64,000 nucleotides of DNA from Azorinus chamasolen (Eukaryota > Mollusca > Bivalvia > Cardiida > Solecurtidae), in assembly GCA_963576725.1 (NCBI GenBank), contig OY755246.1:75075467-75139466 (forward strand), read 5' to 3'. A program made the translations under genes and the position numbers. The stretch's first letter is position 1, and every line of letters starts with the position of its first letter. Shown here piece after piece: positions 12,160-22,014 of the stretch. The notes beneath the pieces are model-generated. The model did not search any database, was not told where the DNA came from, and saw only the letters and a list, made by a program, of their open reading frames with translations.

Positions 12160-12233
12160 CACATTATCATCCGTGACATATACTAGTATCGCACAGCACA
12201 TTATCATCCGCGACATATACTAGTATCGCACAG
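12160..12233. repeat. 37-bp tandem duplication
   Basis: The block starting CACATTATCATCCGTGACAT and ending TATCGCACAG occurs twice in succession with one difference (CCGTG versus CCGCG). Confidence 0.9.
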
Positions 12234-12366
12234 TCTGGATGAATGAATATATCTATGGATCCAAGCCGTCTGCATAGGTTAGTATTTCAAGTTATGCAGT
12301 GGAATAAACTGTTCTGTACAGAAAGAACCAAATTGTAGTCTGGCATATGTATGTCTGGGTGAACAT

Positions 12367-12530
12367 TTAACCCTTTACCTCATACAGGCGCCTTTTTAGA
12401 CGTTTGTAAACAGATCACATCCAGATCAGACGGCTCCTGTATGACATGTTGGATGAGCGTCTGCTTGTTTGTTTATGCATTCATATAGATATGCTACTAC
12501 AGTTTCTGCCATGGACAAACTGCCCTGATA
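12367..12530. mobile_element. TTAA/CCCTTT MITE, truncated
   Basis: Starts TTAACCCTTTACCTCATAC. The core CCAGATCAGACGGCTCCTGT and the TTTCTGCCATGG segment follow. The right end is lost where the 31-bp array begins. Confidence 0.7.
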
Positions 12531-12532
12531 TA

Positions 12533-13203
12533 CAAGTACTGGTCAGTTAAAGTAGAGGAGATACACGTACTGGTCAGTTAAAGTAGTGGAGATACACGTA
12601 CTGGTCAGTTAAAGTAGAGGAAATGCACGTACTGGTCAGTTAAAGTAGAGGAAATACACGTACTGGTCTGTTAAAGTAGACGAGATACACGTACTGGTCA
12701 GTTAAAGTAGAGGAAATACACGTACTGGTCAGTTAAAGTAGAGGAAATACACGTACTGGTCAGTTAAAGTAGACGAGATACACGTACTGGTCAGTTAAAG
12801 TAGACGAGATACACGTACTGGTCAGTTCACGTAGAGGAGATGCACGCACTGGTCAGTTAAAGTAGAGGAGATACACGTACTGGTCAGTTAAAGTAGACGA
12901 GATACACGTACTGGTCAGTTAAAGTAGACGAGATACACGTACTGGTCAGTTAAAGTAGAGGAAATACACGTACTGGTCTGTTAAAGTAGAGGAAATACAC
13001 GTACTGGTCAGTTAAAGTAGAGGAAATACACGTACTGGTCAGTTAAAGTAGACGAGATACACGTACTGGTCAGTTAAAGTAGATGAGATGCACGTACTGG
13101 TCAGTTCACGTAGAGGAGATGCACGCACTGGTCAGTTAAAGTAGAGGAGATACACGTACTGGTCAGTTAAAGTAGAGGAAATACACGTATTGGTCAGTTA
13201 AAG
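12533..13203. repeat. 31-bp minisatellite, about 21 copies
   Basis: Unit TACTGGTCAGTTAAAGTAGA plus GGAGATACACG. Variants (GACGAG, GAGGAA) are ordered. A marked pair (TCAGTTCACGTAGAGGAGAT) recurs near 12822 and 13101, 279 bp or nine units apart, so a nine-unit block was duplicated. Repeats are contiguous without unique spacers, so this is not a CRISPR array. Confidence 0.95.
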
Positions 13204-13380
13204 CTATCAACCAAACCAATACACTCTACAGGACAAAAGAGACGACGGAAATATTTTGCAAAAGAACATTTATTATTGAAATGATGAAATACTTGTTATT
13301 AATACTTGTTCAATGTTACAATCATGTCCTTTTCCAAAGTGTTTTGAATTGACACATATGTTTAAAACTTGAAAACAGCA

Positions 13381-13534
13381 CACTGTGTGAACTATCTGAT
13401 CAGCGTCTACACTGTGTGAACCATCTGACCAGCGTCTACACTGTTTGAACCATCTGATCAGCGTCTACACTGTGTGAACCATCTGACCAGCGTCTACACT
13501 GTGTGAACCATCTGACCAGCGTCTACACTGTTTG
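13381..13534. repeat. 29-bp tandem repeat, 5 copies
   Basis: Unit CACTGTGTGAACCATCTGAC plus CAGCGTCTA, five copies with few substitutions. Confidence 0.92.
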
Positions 13535-13718
13535 CTTATGGAACACTTTAGCTTGTGTCATGGTAAATAATTTACTTGTTCATGATGCAATTAGAAGATT
13601 CAGCTAATTAGTATTCATACATGCATTATTTCTCACATGAATATTCAAGTAGGAAAGTAGAAGGGCAAAATATTGTGATATACTTCAGGTGGTAGGCATA
13701 TAGACAGGCCGATAGAAA

Positions 13719-13795
13719 GAGACTGACGGACGGACGTTCGGACGGACGGACGGTCGGACGGACAGACTGACTGACTGATTGACGAATACTTAATG
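13719..13795. repeat. ACGG/ACTG tetranucleotide microsatellite
   Basis: GACGGACGGACGTTCGGACG followed by GACTGACTGACTGA. The same ACGG tract sits next to the 3' end of nearly all tandem-core elements in this window, so this isolated tract may be a remnant of one. No other element part is recognisable here. Confidence 0.8.
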
Positions 13796-13951
13796 GCATA
13801 AAGATAAAAACGTACGATAGGTAGGTAATATATACAATGTATATTAAAATACAGAACAGATACATATACATGCATGCAAACATACAGACCAAAACACCAA
13901 GCTTAAGGATATAACTTGGTTATATTATAAATAGCATGATTATTGAATTTA

Positions 13952-14135
13952 TTAACTCTTTCCTACATATAAACGTGTTTTATTCATTGCAAACAGAGTC
14001 GAACCAGATCAGACTACTCCTATAGGAGCCATCTGATCAAGGTTTGCTCTGTTTGCTAATGGAATTTGCAAGATTTGCTTCTTTACTTTCTAAAATGGCT
14101 ACAATGTTCCACTTTTAATATTTCATTATAACTAT
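13952..14135. mobile_element. TTAA/CCCTTT MITE, reverse orientation
   Basis: Starts TTAACTCTTTCCTACATATA. Core: CAAACAGAGTCGAACCAGAT, then a palindromic CTCCTATAGGAG, then TTTGCTCTGTTTGC. The interior to about 14135 matches the copy at 61266, including a CTACA(A/C)TG(T/A)TTCA segment. The right terminus is not intact. Confidence 0.7.
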
Positions 14136-14282
14136 TTTGTCCATTAAAGGCTATGGGAAAGGCTTAAATTCGTCTTCAACACTCGTGCAAGATCCTCTAT
14201 ATAAAATCCATATTACAAGCTGTAATTAAGCACAGTAAGTAATTCCGGCTGAAAGCTACCAGCCCTTTACTATTTTTAGTAA

Positions 14283-14559
14283 AACAATATGTGTTTGTTA
14301 AACACTATGCCCCCGATTATCGCCAATATAAATAGACCCGTAATTTGACCTTTGACCTTGATATAAGACCTTGACCTTATTAAGTCACCCCTAAAAATGT
14401 TCGCCTCCATAAGTTGCACATGCATGCCATGTTTGAAGTATGTATGTGCAATGGCTACAAAATTATCACAAACTTAAAAGTTGGGGCCAAACCAACCAAC
14501 AGACAGACAGGGCAAACATAATATCCCCGTTTGATCGGGGCGGGGCGGGGGCATAAAAA
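14283..14559 (+). mobile_element. T2 tandem-core element (ATGCCCCC class)
   Basis: 5' end AACAATATGTGTTTGTTAAA has a GTGTTT/AAACAC hairpin, followed by ATGCCCCC. One core rich in TGACCTTTGACCTTGA follows, then ACAGACAGACAGG, and the end carries GATCGGGG...GGGGGCATAAAAAT, the reverse complement of the 5' block. The same class occurs at 53198 and 56750. Confidence 0.75.
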
Positions 14560-15189
14560 TAAATCTTGGAATTTATTAGTGGGAAAAGGTTTATCCGGTC
14601 ACTAATGACACTTGGTCACAGAAGGTGCATGATAAATATTATATATATAAACACACTCAATATGTATAGTGTATATAAATAGTGAGTGCGTTTATAGATA
14701 TCTACACATAGATCTAATTAACCTGCATAATATGAGTATGATATGATGAGTATTTGATGTTGATATATTGCTGTCGTACCAACTGTATAATAAGATATCC
14801 GACCACAGCAGAAACAGGAACAGTCTGATCTGGGTCTACTCATACCGGACACAATCCATTCTAAATATTTATGAATTTAATACGTGGATCAAAATATCAA
14901 ATAAGGAAAGTTATTGCTGTGAATAAAAATTCAGTTACTAAATATTCATATCATTATTTTTACATTAATATTCATGGAGTAAAACTTTAATACCAAACAT
15001 TAAGAGAGACATGTTAATAATTTTTCAGTGACCGTTTTGGGCATTTGTAAATAGTTATTAGTAGGCCTACAACAAACTGTGCAGACACAGATCAGATGAC
15101 TATGTGGCAATAAGTAAATGTTGGTCTAAGCTGTTTACTATAGTTCTATATCAGAACCACGTGCAGGAACGTAGCTGAATCCAAATGCA
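14560..15189. other. Intergenic, AT-rich
   Basis: No gene. Near 14800-14850 a partial MITE core (AGTCTGATCTGGGTCTACTC) can be seen. A second degraded core lies around 15085-15120 (CACAGATCAGATGACTATGT). Confidence 0.4.
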
Positions 15190-15335
15190 ATGTACGGACA
15201 GGGAAAATTTAGAATTGTGTAGATTTGAAACCATTGTGACCAATAGAGCATTTGCTCCTGTAGGAGCAAGTACTCTATTTATCACAATGGTTTTAAAAGG
15301 TCACTTTTACAGAGGCACAAGGCGTCAATATGACG
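15190..15335. repeat. Hairpin element family B, copy 1
   Basis: A palindrome of about 35 bp per arm: the left arm runs TTGAAACCATTGTGACCAAT to TTTGCTCC, and the right arm runs GGAGCAAGTACTCTATTTAT to CACAATGGTTTTAAAA. Conserved flanks extend on both sides (AATTTAGAATTGTGTAG; TTTTACAGAGGC). The same hairpin with both flanks recurs at 52350-52485. TTAA ends were not found at this copy. Confidence 0.75.
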
Positions 15336-15565
15336 GAATGGATTAAAGCACACAGGACAAGACTCTGTCAAAGCCCACCCCATCCTCCTTAGGCTTCGAT
15401 TTTTGTTCCATTTTCGCTATAATAATGACTTTACCTTTCAAATTGATATTACGCGAGTGCGTAAGTGCGTATTGGTAGCTACGCTCCCGAGGTTACGTAA
15501 AATATTCTGGATAGTAACTATGAAAGTGTCACTTTAAGCTTTAGCCTGATAATCACTCTCACTGC

Positions 15566-15762
15566 TTATTTGTTGCTGTAGATGAAGCTGCATGCTGTGG
15601 TCGTTGTCGTGGTAACTAAAACTACTGTGTTAGATTTAATCTCATTGGGTAGACGGTCGTACACTTTGATCAGTGTGTTGGTAACATCTCGATTTGCAGA
15701 CCAGACGTGCAGAACTTGCTTGTTCCAATTCTCAAGAGAGTTTTTACTCGACTGGTTGACGC
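15566..15762 (-). CDS. Exon 3 (last) of the uncharacterised minus-strand gene
   Basis: Begins after TTTTAG (AG at 15764-15763) with GC, completing a glycine codon whose G ends exon 2. It reads GVNQSSKNSLENWNKQ onward and stops with TAA at 15566-15568. No perfect AATAAA was seen in the 150 bp downstream. Confidence 0.75.
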
Positions 15763-17710
15763 CTAAAACATATAAATTCACTGTCTTACTATTTGCATGC
15801 TATGTAATTATCGCCTGTAAATATTGCCGACAGTTGCATTTTTCTTCTATTAGCTGGCGTGTCGAACAGTTCGGATCCTGATGAGACGCTTAGTCTCTAC
15901 TGGATCACAATTATCTACACAAGTTATCACCAATCTCCCGCTAGCATGCAAAGTGCATGTTGTGTTTTGTTAAATAACTTTGGCGAAACTGTCGGCATGA
16001 AATACAATGATCCTATAGCTTTATCAAAACTTTTAAATAGCATTCGGTGTGTAGTTTCGAATCGGAAGTAAAATCAAAATTTACAACAGATCGGAAATGA
16101 TGCAGTTCTCAGTTTAACAATACAATAAAGATTGGTTGGAAGTGCTTACCGTTAAGTTTCTTATTCAGCAGATGGTCCGCATCCTCCTCTGTAAACTCGC
16201 CTCCTCGGAATTTCATAGCCCGTGTCACAGACACCCCGACCTTCGTGCCAAATATCTCACACACGTAGTCCGTGATAGCCCCACCCTCGGGGAAATATGA
16301 CACCTCCATCTCAGTCTGAAATAGATGACCAAATACTAGTAATGATAAGAATGATTTGTACTGCTTGTTGTTGGTGTTTATACCATCTAAATGTTGTGTA
16401 TTTTGTCTGTATGTATTTCCGCCTGTCTGTTTACCTACCCCCGCTTGAAGCTTCCCCTCTCTACCATTATTCAGTCTACTCTGTGACTGTTTAACCTCCC
16501 CTCTCTATCATTATTCAGTCTACTCTGTGTCTGTTTAACCTCCCCTCTCTACCATTATGCAGTCTACACTGTGACTGTTTAACCTCCCCTCTCTACCATT
16601 ATTCAGTCTACTCTGTGTCTGTTTAACCTCCCCTCTCTACCATTATGCAGTCTACACTGTGACTGTTTAACCTCCCCTCTCTACCATTATTCAGTCTACC
16701 CTCTGACTGTTTAACCTCCCCTCTCTATCATTATTCAGTCTACTCTGTGACTGTTTAACCTCCCCCTCTCTACCATTATTCAGTCTACCCTGTGTCTGTT
16801 TAACCCTTTAACTGATTAATAGTTATATGTAAGAAATGAGATAAGGAATACTAATTAGCTGATTTTTAAGATGATATATATGAACACGCGATTTTTTTGA
16901 TTTTTTTTCCTGGGGGGGGGGGGGGGGCTTTGGCAGACTCTGTAGATTCAGATCTAATTCCTTAGGAAACAGAGCAGACACTAATCAGACGGCTCTGTCT
17001 GATTTGGGTTTACACTGTTGCCAGGGCATTACGTACAATACGTGTATATGAGGTAGTTATAACTCCTAGCAGGCACACACTATATATTGACTCAACGTTG
17101 AAACACCGTACACCGTGTGTCTGCTGGATTGTCTACCTCTGACCCAAAAATAAAAACTGCAACTTACCTTTTTTAATACTGCCTTGAAACACTTAGCGAG
17201 GACCTCAAATGACAGCATCTCGGACACTTCCGACGAACCGCCGGCGTTAGGAACATCCCTGAGTTTTACAGCATCGTCTGAGAGATTCATTCTAGTCAAT
17301 GTTTTATTAGGTTGAAAGTCACAAAAAGTTATCCCGCTGCCATTATTGTCAGCCAGCAAAGTGAGAAATTCGAACCACTGTTGAATTCTGACCGTGAAAT
17401 TTTCCCCGAAATAAATATTACATGGGGAAGGAGATCTATTTGATTGTTGATTACTTGAAAAGTTCTGAGAGAATGGATCGCTTGTTCGAGTCAATGGTTT
17501 TCCATTTGACTGATAAGCAGTATCTGTCCTCCTCCTGTTTTTGAGGCAAGTCGTTAGAGAAACTACTCGACTGTCGGAAAACCCGACGAATAGCCGGGGA
17601 ACAGGAATCGTGTTGCTGAACGGAAGTCTGGTGGTCGTGGTGGTGGTGATGGTGTCGATGATGGTGGTGGTGATGGTGTCGATGATGGTGGTGGTGTCGA
17701 CCGTGTTGAT
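15566..17710 (-). CDS. Conserved uncharacterised protein, three exons, 5' end unresolved
   Basis: Minus-strand gene assembled by eye from consistent splice sites. Exon 1 ends at 17168 (AAG|GTAAGT), exon 2 is 16150-16315 (TTTCAG acceptor, GTAAGC donor), and exon 3 is 15566-15762 (TTTTAG acceptor, TAA stop). Phases 0 and 1 match at both junctions. The product includes NFTVRIQQWFEFL, then LSFEVLAKCFKAVLKK in exon 1, SYFPEGGAITDYVCEIFG and VGVSVTRAMKFRG in exon 2, and NKQVLHVWSANRDVTNTL and NEIKSNTVVLVTTTT in exon 3. Alternating strands and acidic positions suggest an alpha/beta fold; a nuclease-like fold is only a guess. No transmembrane segment is visible. The exon 1 frame is open upstream to a TGA at 17711-17713 but has no early ATG. 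The good ATG at 17714 is in another frame and leads into a His-rich run. I do not recognise the protein. Confidence 0.72.
15859..15893. repeat. Half of a GGATCC hairpin repeat
   Basis: GTCGAACAGTTCGGATCCTG followed by ATGAGACGC is the left half of the hairpin family seen complete at 61074-61143. It sits in intron 2 of the uncharacterised gene. Confidence 0.6.
16150..16315 (-). CDS. Exon 2 of the uncharacterised minus-strand gene
   Basis: 166 bp. Acceptor AG at 16317-16316 after CTATTTC; donor GT at 16149-16148 (G|GTAAGC). Encodes TEMEVSYFPEGGAITDY to NKKLNG plus one base. This is the most protein-like segment of the gene: mixed composition and no repeats. Confidence 0.8.
16446..16803. repeat. 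44-bp tandem repeat inside intron 1, about 8 copies
   Basis: Unit CCCCTCTCTACCATTATTCA plus GTCTACTCTGTGACTGTTTAACCT. Alternating variants (TTATTCAGTCTACTCTGTGTC and TTATGCAGTCTACACTGTGAC types) suggest two-unit (88-bp) amplification. The TTTAACCT end of the unit leads directly into the TTTAACCC start of the MITE that follows. Confidence 0.93.
16799..17057. mobile_element. TTAA/CCCTTT MITE in intron 1, with a 16-G tract
   Basis: Starts TTAACCCTTTAACTGATTAA, contains the AATGAGATAAGGAATACTAAT segment and the core AACAGAGCAGACACTAATCA / GGCTCTGTCTGATTTGGG. It ends near GTATATGAGGTAGTTATAA. An uninterrupted run of 16 G (16912-16927) lies inside it. Confidence 0.7.
17168..17710 (-). CDS. Exon 1 (first recognised) of the uncharacterised gene
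   Basis: Coding to the donor at 17168 in the frame that joins exon 2 in phase. It includes SDPFSQNFSSNQQSNRSPSP, NFTVRIQQWFEFLTLLADN, MNLSDDAVKLRDVPNAGG and the exon-end KAVLKK. The 5' boundary is uncertain: candidate AG acceptors occur in the upstream part of the exon, and the region 17640-17714 is a CAC/CAT run. The alternative frame starting ATG 17714 ends at TAA 17451-17453. Confidence 0.6.
17640..17705. repeat. CAC/CAT trinucleotide tract
   Basis: On the minus strand the tract reads as CAC/CAT codons (poly-His with Arg) in the frame starting at ATG 17714. In the frame used by the rest of exon 1 it encodes Thr/Ile. It is a likely site of length variation, hence of the frame conflict. Confidence 0.85.
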
Positions 17711-18221
17711 TCATTTTTCTTCTGCTAGTTTTCCTGTGTAGCCTTGGAAAAATCATAAAACCGTCGTTTGTACTCCTTAAATCAGACTCACCTCAAGTCC
17801 TCTTTACAAGCATTTTACTATTCAACAAAAAGTAGAATTATTCCATAGGTCTAGGTACTTTTGTTAACTTATTCAATTTGACTGTTAAACGCTCATTTCA
17901 CAACAGTTTATGTAGCTTGCGTTACTGTTTACATTCTATGAATAGAGCGAACGTCAGTTTTGACCAATAAGAAGCACCCACTATGTTGTCATCATTCTAA
18001 ATATAACTGCAGCGCAATACCGACTTTCCAGTCATAGCTATTTTTAGCACATAACTAATACAGGTATTGATTTTTCAAGGGAGGAAACCAATCCATTACC
18101 CCTTTATCTTTTAGTCCTTTTGACGGTAGACCCATGTCAGACAGCAGCCGTCTGATCAGAGTCTGATCTGTGTATGTACATACATGTATATATAAACAGA
18201 GTCAGATCACTCAGTATGATT
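17711..18221. other. Probable upstream region of the uncharacterised gene
   Basis: On the minus strand GAGGTGAGTC near 17790 is a donor-like site, and TTTTTCCAAG or CTACACAG before ATG 17714 are acceptor-like, so a 5' UTR exon is possible. The 18100-18185 stretch is a degraded hairpin core (CAGACAGCAGCCGTCTGATC). Confidence 0.35.
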
Positions 18222-18479
18222 TTAACCCTTCGCTTGCTATTCACGTCAATATACCTACATGTACCTGTAAATAGTGAAGACCCAGATGAGACAGCTCCTG
18301 CATGAGCTGTCTCATCAGGGTCTTCACTATTTAAAAGTTGATTGTGCAACCAGTGCAACCCACAGCAGTGATTACACAGCGAAATGATTGCACACAGTGA
18401 AGATATATGTAAAATACAACAGGACATGGTGGGTAAAGAAGGAGAAATGTATTTCAAAATTCAGCAAGAGAAGGGTTAA
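18222..18479. mobile_element. TTAA/CCCTT MITE, complete, subfamily 2
   Basis: 258 bp with ends TTAACCCTTCGCTTGCT and AGCAAGAGAAGGGTTAA, which pair as terminal inverted repeats within TTAA duplications. The centre is a long hairpin: GAAGACCCAGATGAGACAGC on the left, GCTGTCTCATCAGGGTCTTC on the right. The interior otherwise differs from the main subfamily. Confidence 0.8.
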
Positions 18480-18630
18480 TGCGCAATGAAGGGCTGATTG
18501 AGGAGATATCAAGAAGTTATGGAGCACAACGCATTATAAATATTGACCCTAATCGTAAAAACTAATGTCTGCTTAAAGTTGCCTAGTTTGCTTACTTCAA
18601 AATTTGAGCGTTTTAGAAGCGACTGATCGA

Positions 18631-18700
18631 GTGTCAAATAACTTGGATCCTGGGGAGATGCTAATTTAATCGGCGTCTCATCTGGATCCAAGCTGTACGC
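18631..18700. repeat. GGATCC hairpin repeat, copy
   Basis: AACTTGGATCCTGGGGAGAT on the left pairs imperfectly with GTCTCATCTGGATCCAAGCT on the right. Same family as 19441, 21204, 35018, 61074 and, more distantly, 46006-46335 and 62224. Confidence 0.75.
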
Positions 18701-18776
18701 GCTTATCCCAGGCGCCACACTTACCCTTATTTTACTTTATACATGTATATACACGATTAAGGTCTATATACAGGCC

Positions 18777-18981
18777 TTAGGCTCATTAAATATGTCTAAA
18801 ATACGTTAAAATGTCACTAAATTGACGTTTTGTAACATTTGGGGCCGAAAAATAAAGCTTGGGACGTTTGAGACAAAGCTGAAATTTCGTATATTCTGGC
18901 TTTATTTTTTCGGCCCCAAAAGTTACAAAACGTCAATTTAGGGACATTTTAACTTATTTTAGACATACTTTATGAGCCTAA
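18777..18981. repeat. Foldback element with 82-bp arms
   Basis: Left arm 18777-18858 (TTAGGCTCATTAAATATGTC to GGGGCCGAAAAATAAAGC) and right arm 18899-18981 are near-perfect reverse complements, with a 40-bp loop. No target duplication was identified. The arms differ at only a few positions. Confidence 0.88.
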
Positions 18982-18989
18982 CTCCTGTG

Positions 18990-19175
18990 GGTCTATGCAA
19001 ACACAGTAGACCCAGATTAGACCACTGCTATGGGAGCCATCTGATCAGGATCTGTCTGTTATCTTTGCTTATGAAATCCGATTTATCTGATTCTACATTT
19101 TCAGCTAACACCAACTTTCCTGTGTTTATACACCATTAAAAATCAGTTAATTAATACTCATTTTTACATGAATAT
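18990..19175. mobile_element. TTAA/CCCTTT MITE fragment
   Basis: Core AGTAGACCCAGATTAGACCA, palindrome-like CTATGGGAGCCATCTGATCA, then TTTGCTTATGAAATCCGATT and the TTTTACATGAATATTT interior typical of the family. Ends are lost. Confidence 0.6.
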
Positions 19176-19440
19176 TTATAATAATAATAATAACGACCTT
19201 AAATAACGAGAGAACTCATTGGACCAGGTCAATCTACCACGAGACCCTCAAAACATATATACAATAAAACACTATATACAACACCCCCATCATTGTTGGA
19301 AGTACAATGTAAGTTCAATTGGGGCTCTTGCTAGTTATTAATCGTCTGCTGCAAATGTCGTCTGCTGAAACGCTCATCTGCTACATTTTAAAAGTTTCCG
19401 AAATCACCGAACGTTGGGAAACAAATAACCGAGTGCCGAA

Positions 19441-19507
19441 CACCATGGATCCTGTTAGACGTCGAGTTATCCGGCATCTGCTCTGGATCCAAGCTGTTTG
19501 CAGACGC
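19441..19507. repeat. GGATCC hairpin repeat, copy
   Basis: CACCATGGATCCTGTTAGAC pairs with CTGCTCTGGATCCAAGCTGT. Translated short frames across it give the recurring 'DPVRR...LDPEQMPDNS' type peptide seen at every copy. Confidence 0.7.
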
Positions 19508-20650
19508 TATTTTGTCGCGAACAGCAGGCGAAGGTTTAAGATCGTGCACATAATCAAACTTTAAAAGCATAGCCAACTGAGCCGTGCAAACAACATTCAT
19601 CCAGTTAATTATAATTTGGCATTGAATATATATCACCGCTATTAGATACGAAAATATTTCAAGAATAACGTTTTAAAGTGATTTTAAATGCACAACTGTT
19701 TAAGTTGTCGCAATCAGCTTAGATTAAAATCAGTTGCCTCACTCCTCAGCTCCTTATCAGGATCAGGCACTCAAAAGTACACTGTTTAACACTGAAAGTG
19801 TGTGACATAATGTACATAATGCATTGTGAAATATCAGTACAAAACGTGTACTTGATTCAACGGAAATTGTTTAACCCGGTCCACAGCAGATAAGTTCCAC
19901 AGAATTATCGTTCTTGACATAATATGGAAAGCTGTTCAATAAAAGTGAACCAGAGTAATTAAAAGTATTTCGAAAGAACTCAGTATATAGGCTTTGGCAA
20001 GTAAAGTTGAAATCGTGCTGAAGATCTAAGGTTTCTATCATGAACATCAGTAGTAAGTGCATGTGTCGTACCGTATAAGTAATCTGGAGAAAGCCCATTG
20101 AATGTTTTGAATAGTAAAACTGTTTTTTTTTTTAAAAAAAAACTTTATCCGTTCAGGAAATGTCATCCATCTAAGTTCTTTGAAAAGTATAGAAGATGGC
20201 TTATGACTAAAGGGATCCTGTCGTTAAGGATACGATGTTAGATATTGAATGAACTGAGTCACGAGAAAACTTTCCAGTGCTGTCGTATGCCTCGCGAAGC
20301 TTCTCATCAGACGTGTCAGGTTTACATGTTAGCTCATGAAACGGATAATTAACAGACTGGTCTGGATCGACACTGAACATCCTTTCATTTTTCGTACCCG
20401 TTTAAAATACCTGGGATAATTAGGGTGGTGGGGTTAGGATGGGAATTCGAACCCATTTTCAACGGATGTAGGATCAATTATTAACGCCGAGAAGAGATTC
20501 CGGACTGACAACTAATATTTTTTCCGTCGAATGATCAATCCTTAGTGTTGAAATATGATATTTTAAACATTTAAAATAAATATTGGTATTCAAGTCTGTT
20601 CAATGATATGTATAACACTATTTCATCTATGATGTATATTTATTATTACA
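19508..20650. other. Unique intergenic sequence
   Basis: No supported gene. An A/T homopolymer stretch lies at 20122-20145. The GGGAATTCGAACCC palindrome near 20440 resembles a T-arm but has no tRNA around it. Confidence 0.35.
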
Positions 20651-20652
20651 AG

Positions 20653-20880
20653 ACGTGTCGCACGCAAGACCAAGGTCTGTCTCTCAAAGGTCAATGTCAC
20701 ACTTAGGGACCAAAGGTCATCATTCGCCATGTACATGTACTCTATGTTGCATAGAGTTGAATAACCTGACAAATAGGTTTACACACACGTGCCAGATCTA
20801 TATCTGAAAGGGCAAGGTCACACTCACAGGGTCAAAGGACATGGTCCTCTGTCCCACCTAGCCCGGTACATATCTCCTAC
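20653..20880. repeat. Degraded 'AAGGTCA' core repeat
   Basis: Two degenerate copies of a unit containing CAAGGTC(T/A), a CACACT(T/C) block and GGGNCAAAGG, resembling the cores of T2/T3 elements. No terminal hairpin was found. Confidence 0.35.
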
Positions 20881-21203
20881 ATTATATAACCTAGCAATAC
20901 CATTTTTTTACATTTGATTGGATGCATCCTGGGATAGCATGGAGTCGCTTACCAGTTTAGAGTCATTCTGATTTTGAGATTTAACTTTGACCTCAATCTT
21001 AGATAAAAAAGATTGTCCGGTTTTTCCACAGACCCTGGTATTTTCAGTATTAGACCTCCTCATTTTCAAAACTAAATTGGAGTATATGTCAGTTTATAGT
21101 GATAGCTCTTGTTAAACTGTTATATAAGACGTACACAGAAAGTCGTATCACAATCATTATCCCTTCTGATACCAAACGAAACCTGATTGGCATTTTCAAA
21201 CAG

Positions 21204-21262
21204 ATATGATGATCGAGATGAGACGCCGAGTAACATGGCATCTCACCAGGATCAACGCTGTG
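21204..21262. repeat. GGATCC-type hairpin repeat, diverged
   Basis: GATCGAGATGAGACGCCGAG pairs with TGGCATCTCACCAGGATCAA; adjoined by an ATT trinucleotide run at about 21265-21280. Confidence 0.55.
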
Positions 21263-21344
21263 TATTATTATTATTATTATACCACATTTATATAGCGCTC
21301 TTTTCACACAAAATATATGCGTTCAAAAGCGCTGCGCATGGATG

Positions 21345-21680
21345 AAATCAATAATTGGAACGAACCGCATGATTATCTATCCAGACAATGAAAGCTTTAC
21401 AATAGATATACAATAAATATAAAATCACTATCCAGAAGGAACCGCATGATTGTCCATCCGGTCAATGAAGGATATATATAAAAGATATACAATAGATATG
21501 AAATCAAACCGGAAGGAACCGCATGATCGTCCATCCAGTCAATGAAAGATATGCAATAGATATACAATGAATATAAAATAACTAACCGGTAGGAACCACA
21601 TGAATATCCAACCGGTCAATGAAAGATATGTAATATATATACCATAAATATAAAACCACTAACCGATAGGAACCTGTTTG
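21345..21680. repeat. 78-bp tandem repeat, about 4 copies
   Basis: Units marked by GGAACCGCATGATTNTCCAT near 21361, 21439, 21517 and 21594, followed by GGTCAATGAAAGATATAC and an AAATATAAAATCACTAACC end. Divergence of about 10-15% by eye. Confidence 0.88.
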
Positions 21681-22014
21681 ACATTCGTTCAGTAGCTTCT
21701 CAAAGTATTGAATGGATTGGAAGTCGGTAAATGGCTCAGCATGTCAGAGGTTGGGCAGACTTTTTACAGCATGACAGCGATTAAACATTTTCTTCACGTG
21801 TGTATGTCAAAACACTGAACCAATGGCTTACTTTAAAGTTTTAATGTAAAAGTCGGTTCATTTTTCAAGAGTAAAATCCGATCGATATTGATCAGGTCCC
21901 TTTTAACGGTTAGTTCAATACAAGTTAATAATTGTGATAATAGTCGTAATTACTTACGTGTAATACTTTAAAAGCATTTTTGAGTCGTGGATACCGTGCA
22001 AATTAATACATGTA

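Noticed and set aside
12533..13203. CRISPR-like array
   Set aside because: The 31-bp repeats are contiguous with no unique spacers and the sequence is animal nuclear DNA. The same applies to the 37-bp and 42-bp arrays.
20430..20460. tRNA-like T arm (GGGAATTCGAACCC)
   Set aside because: No matching acceptor stem, anticodon arm or D arm at the proper spacing; the motif is simply palindromic. The similar GGAATTGAACTTGAAGAC at about 25145 also lacks a cloverleaf.
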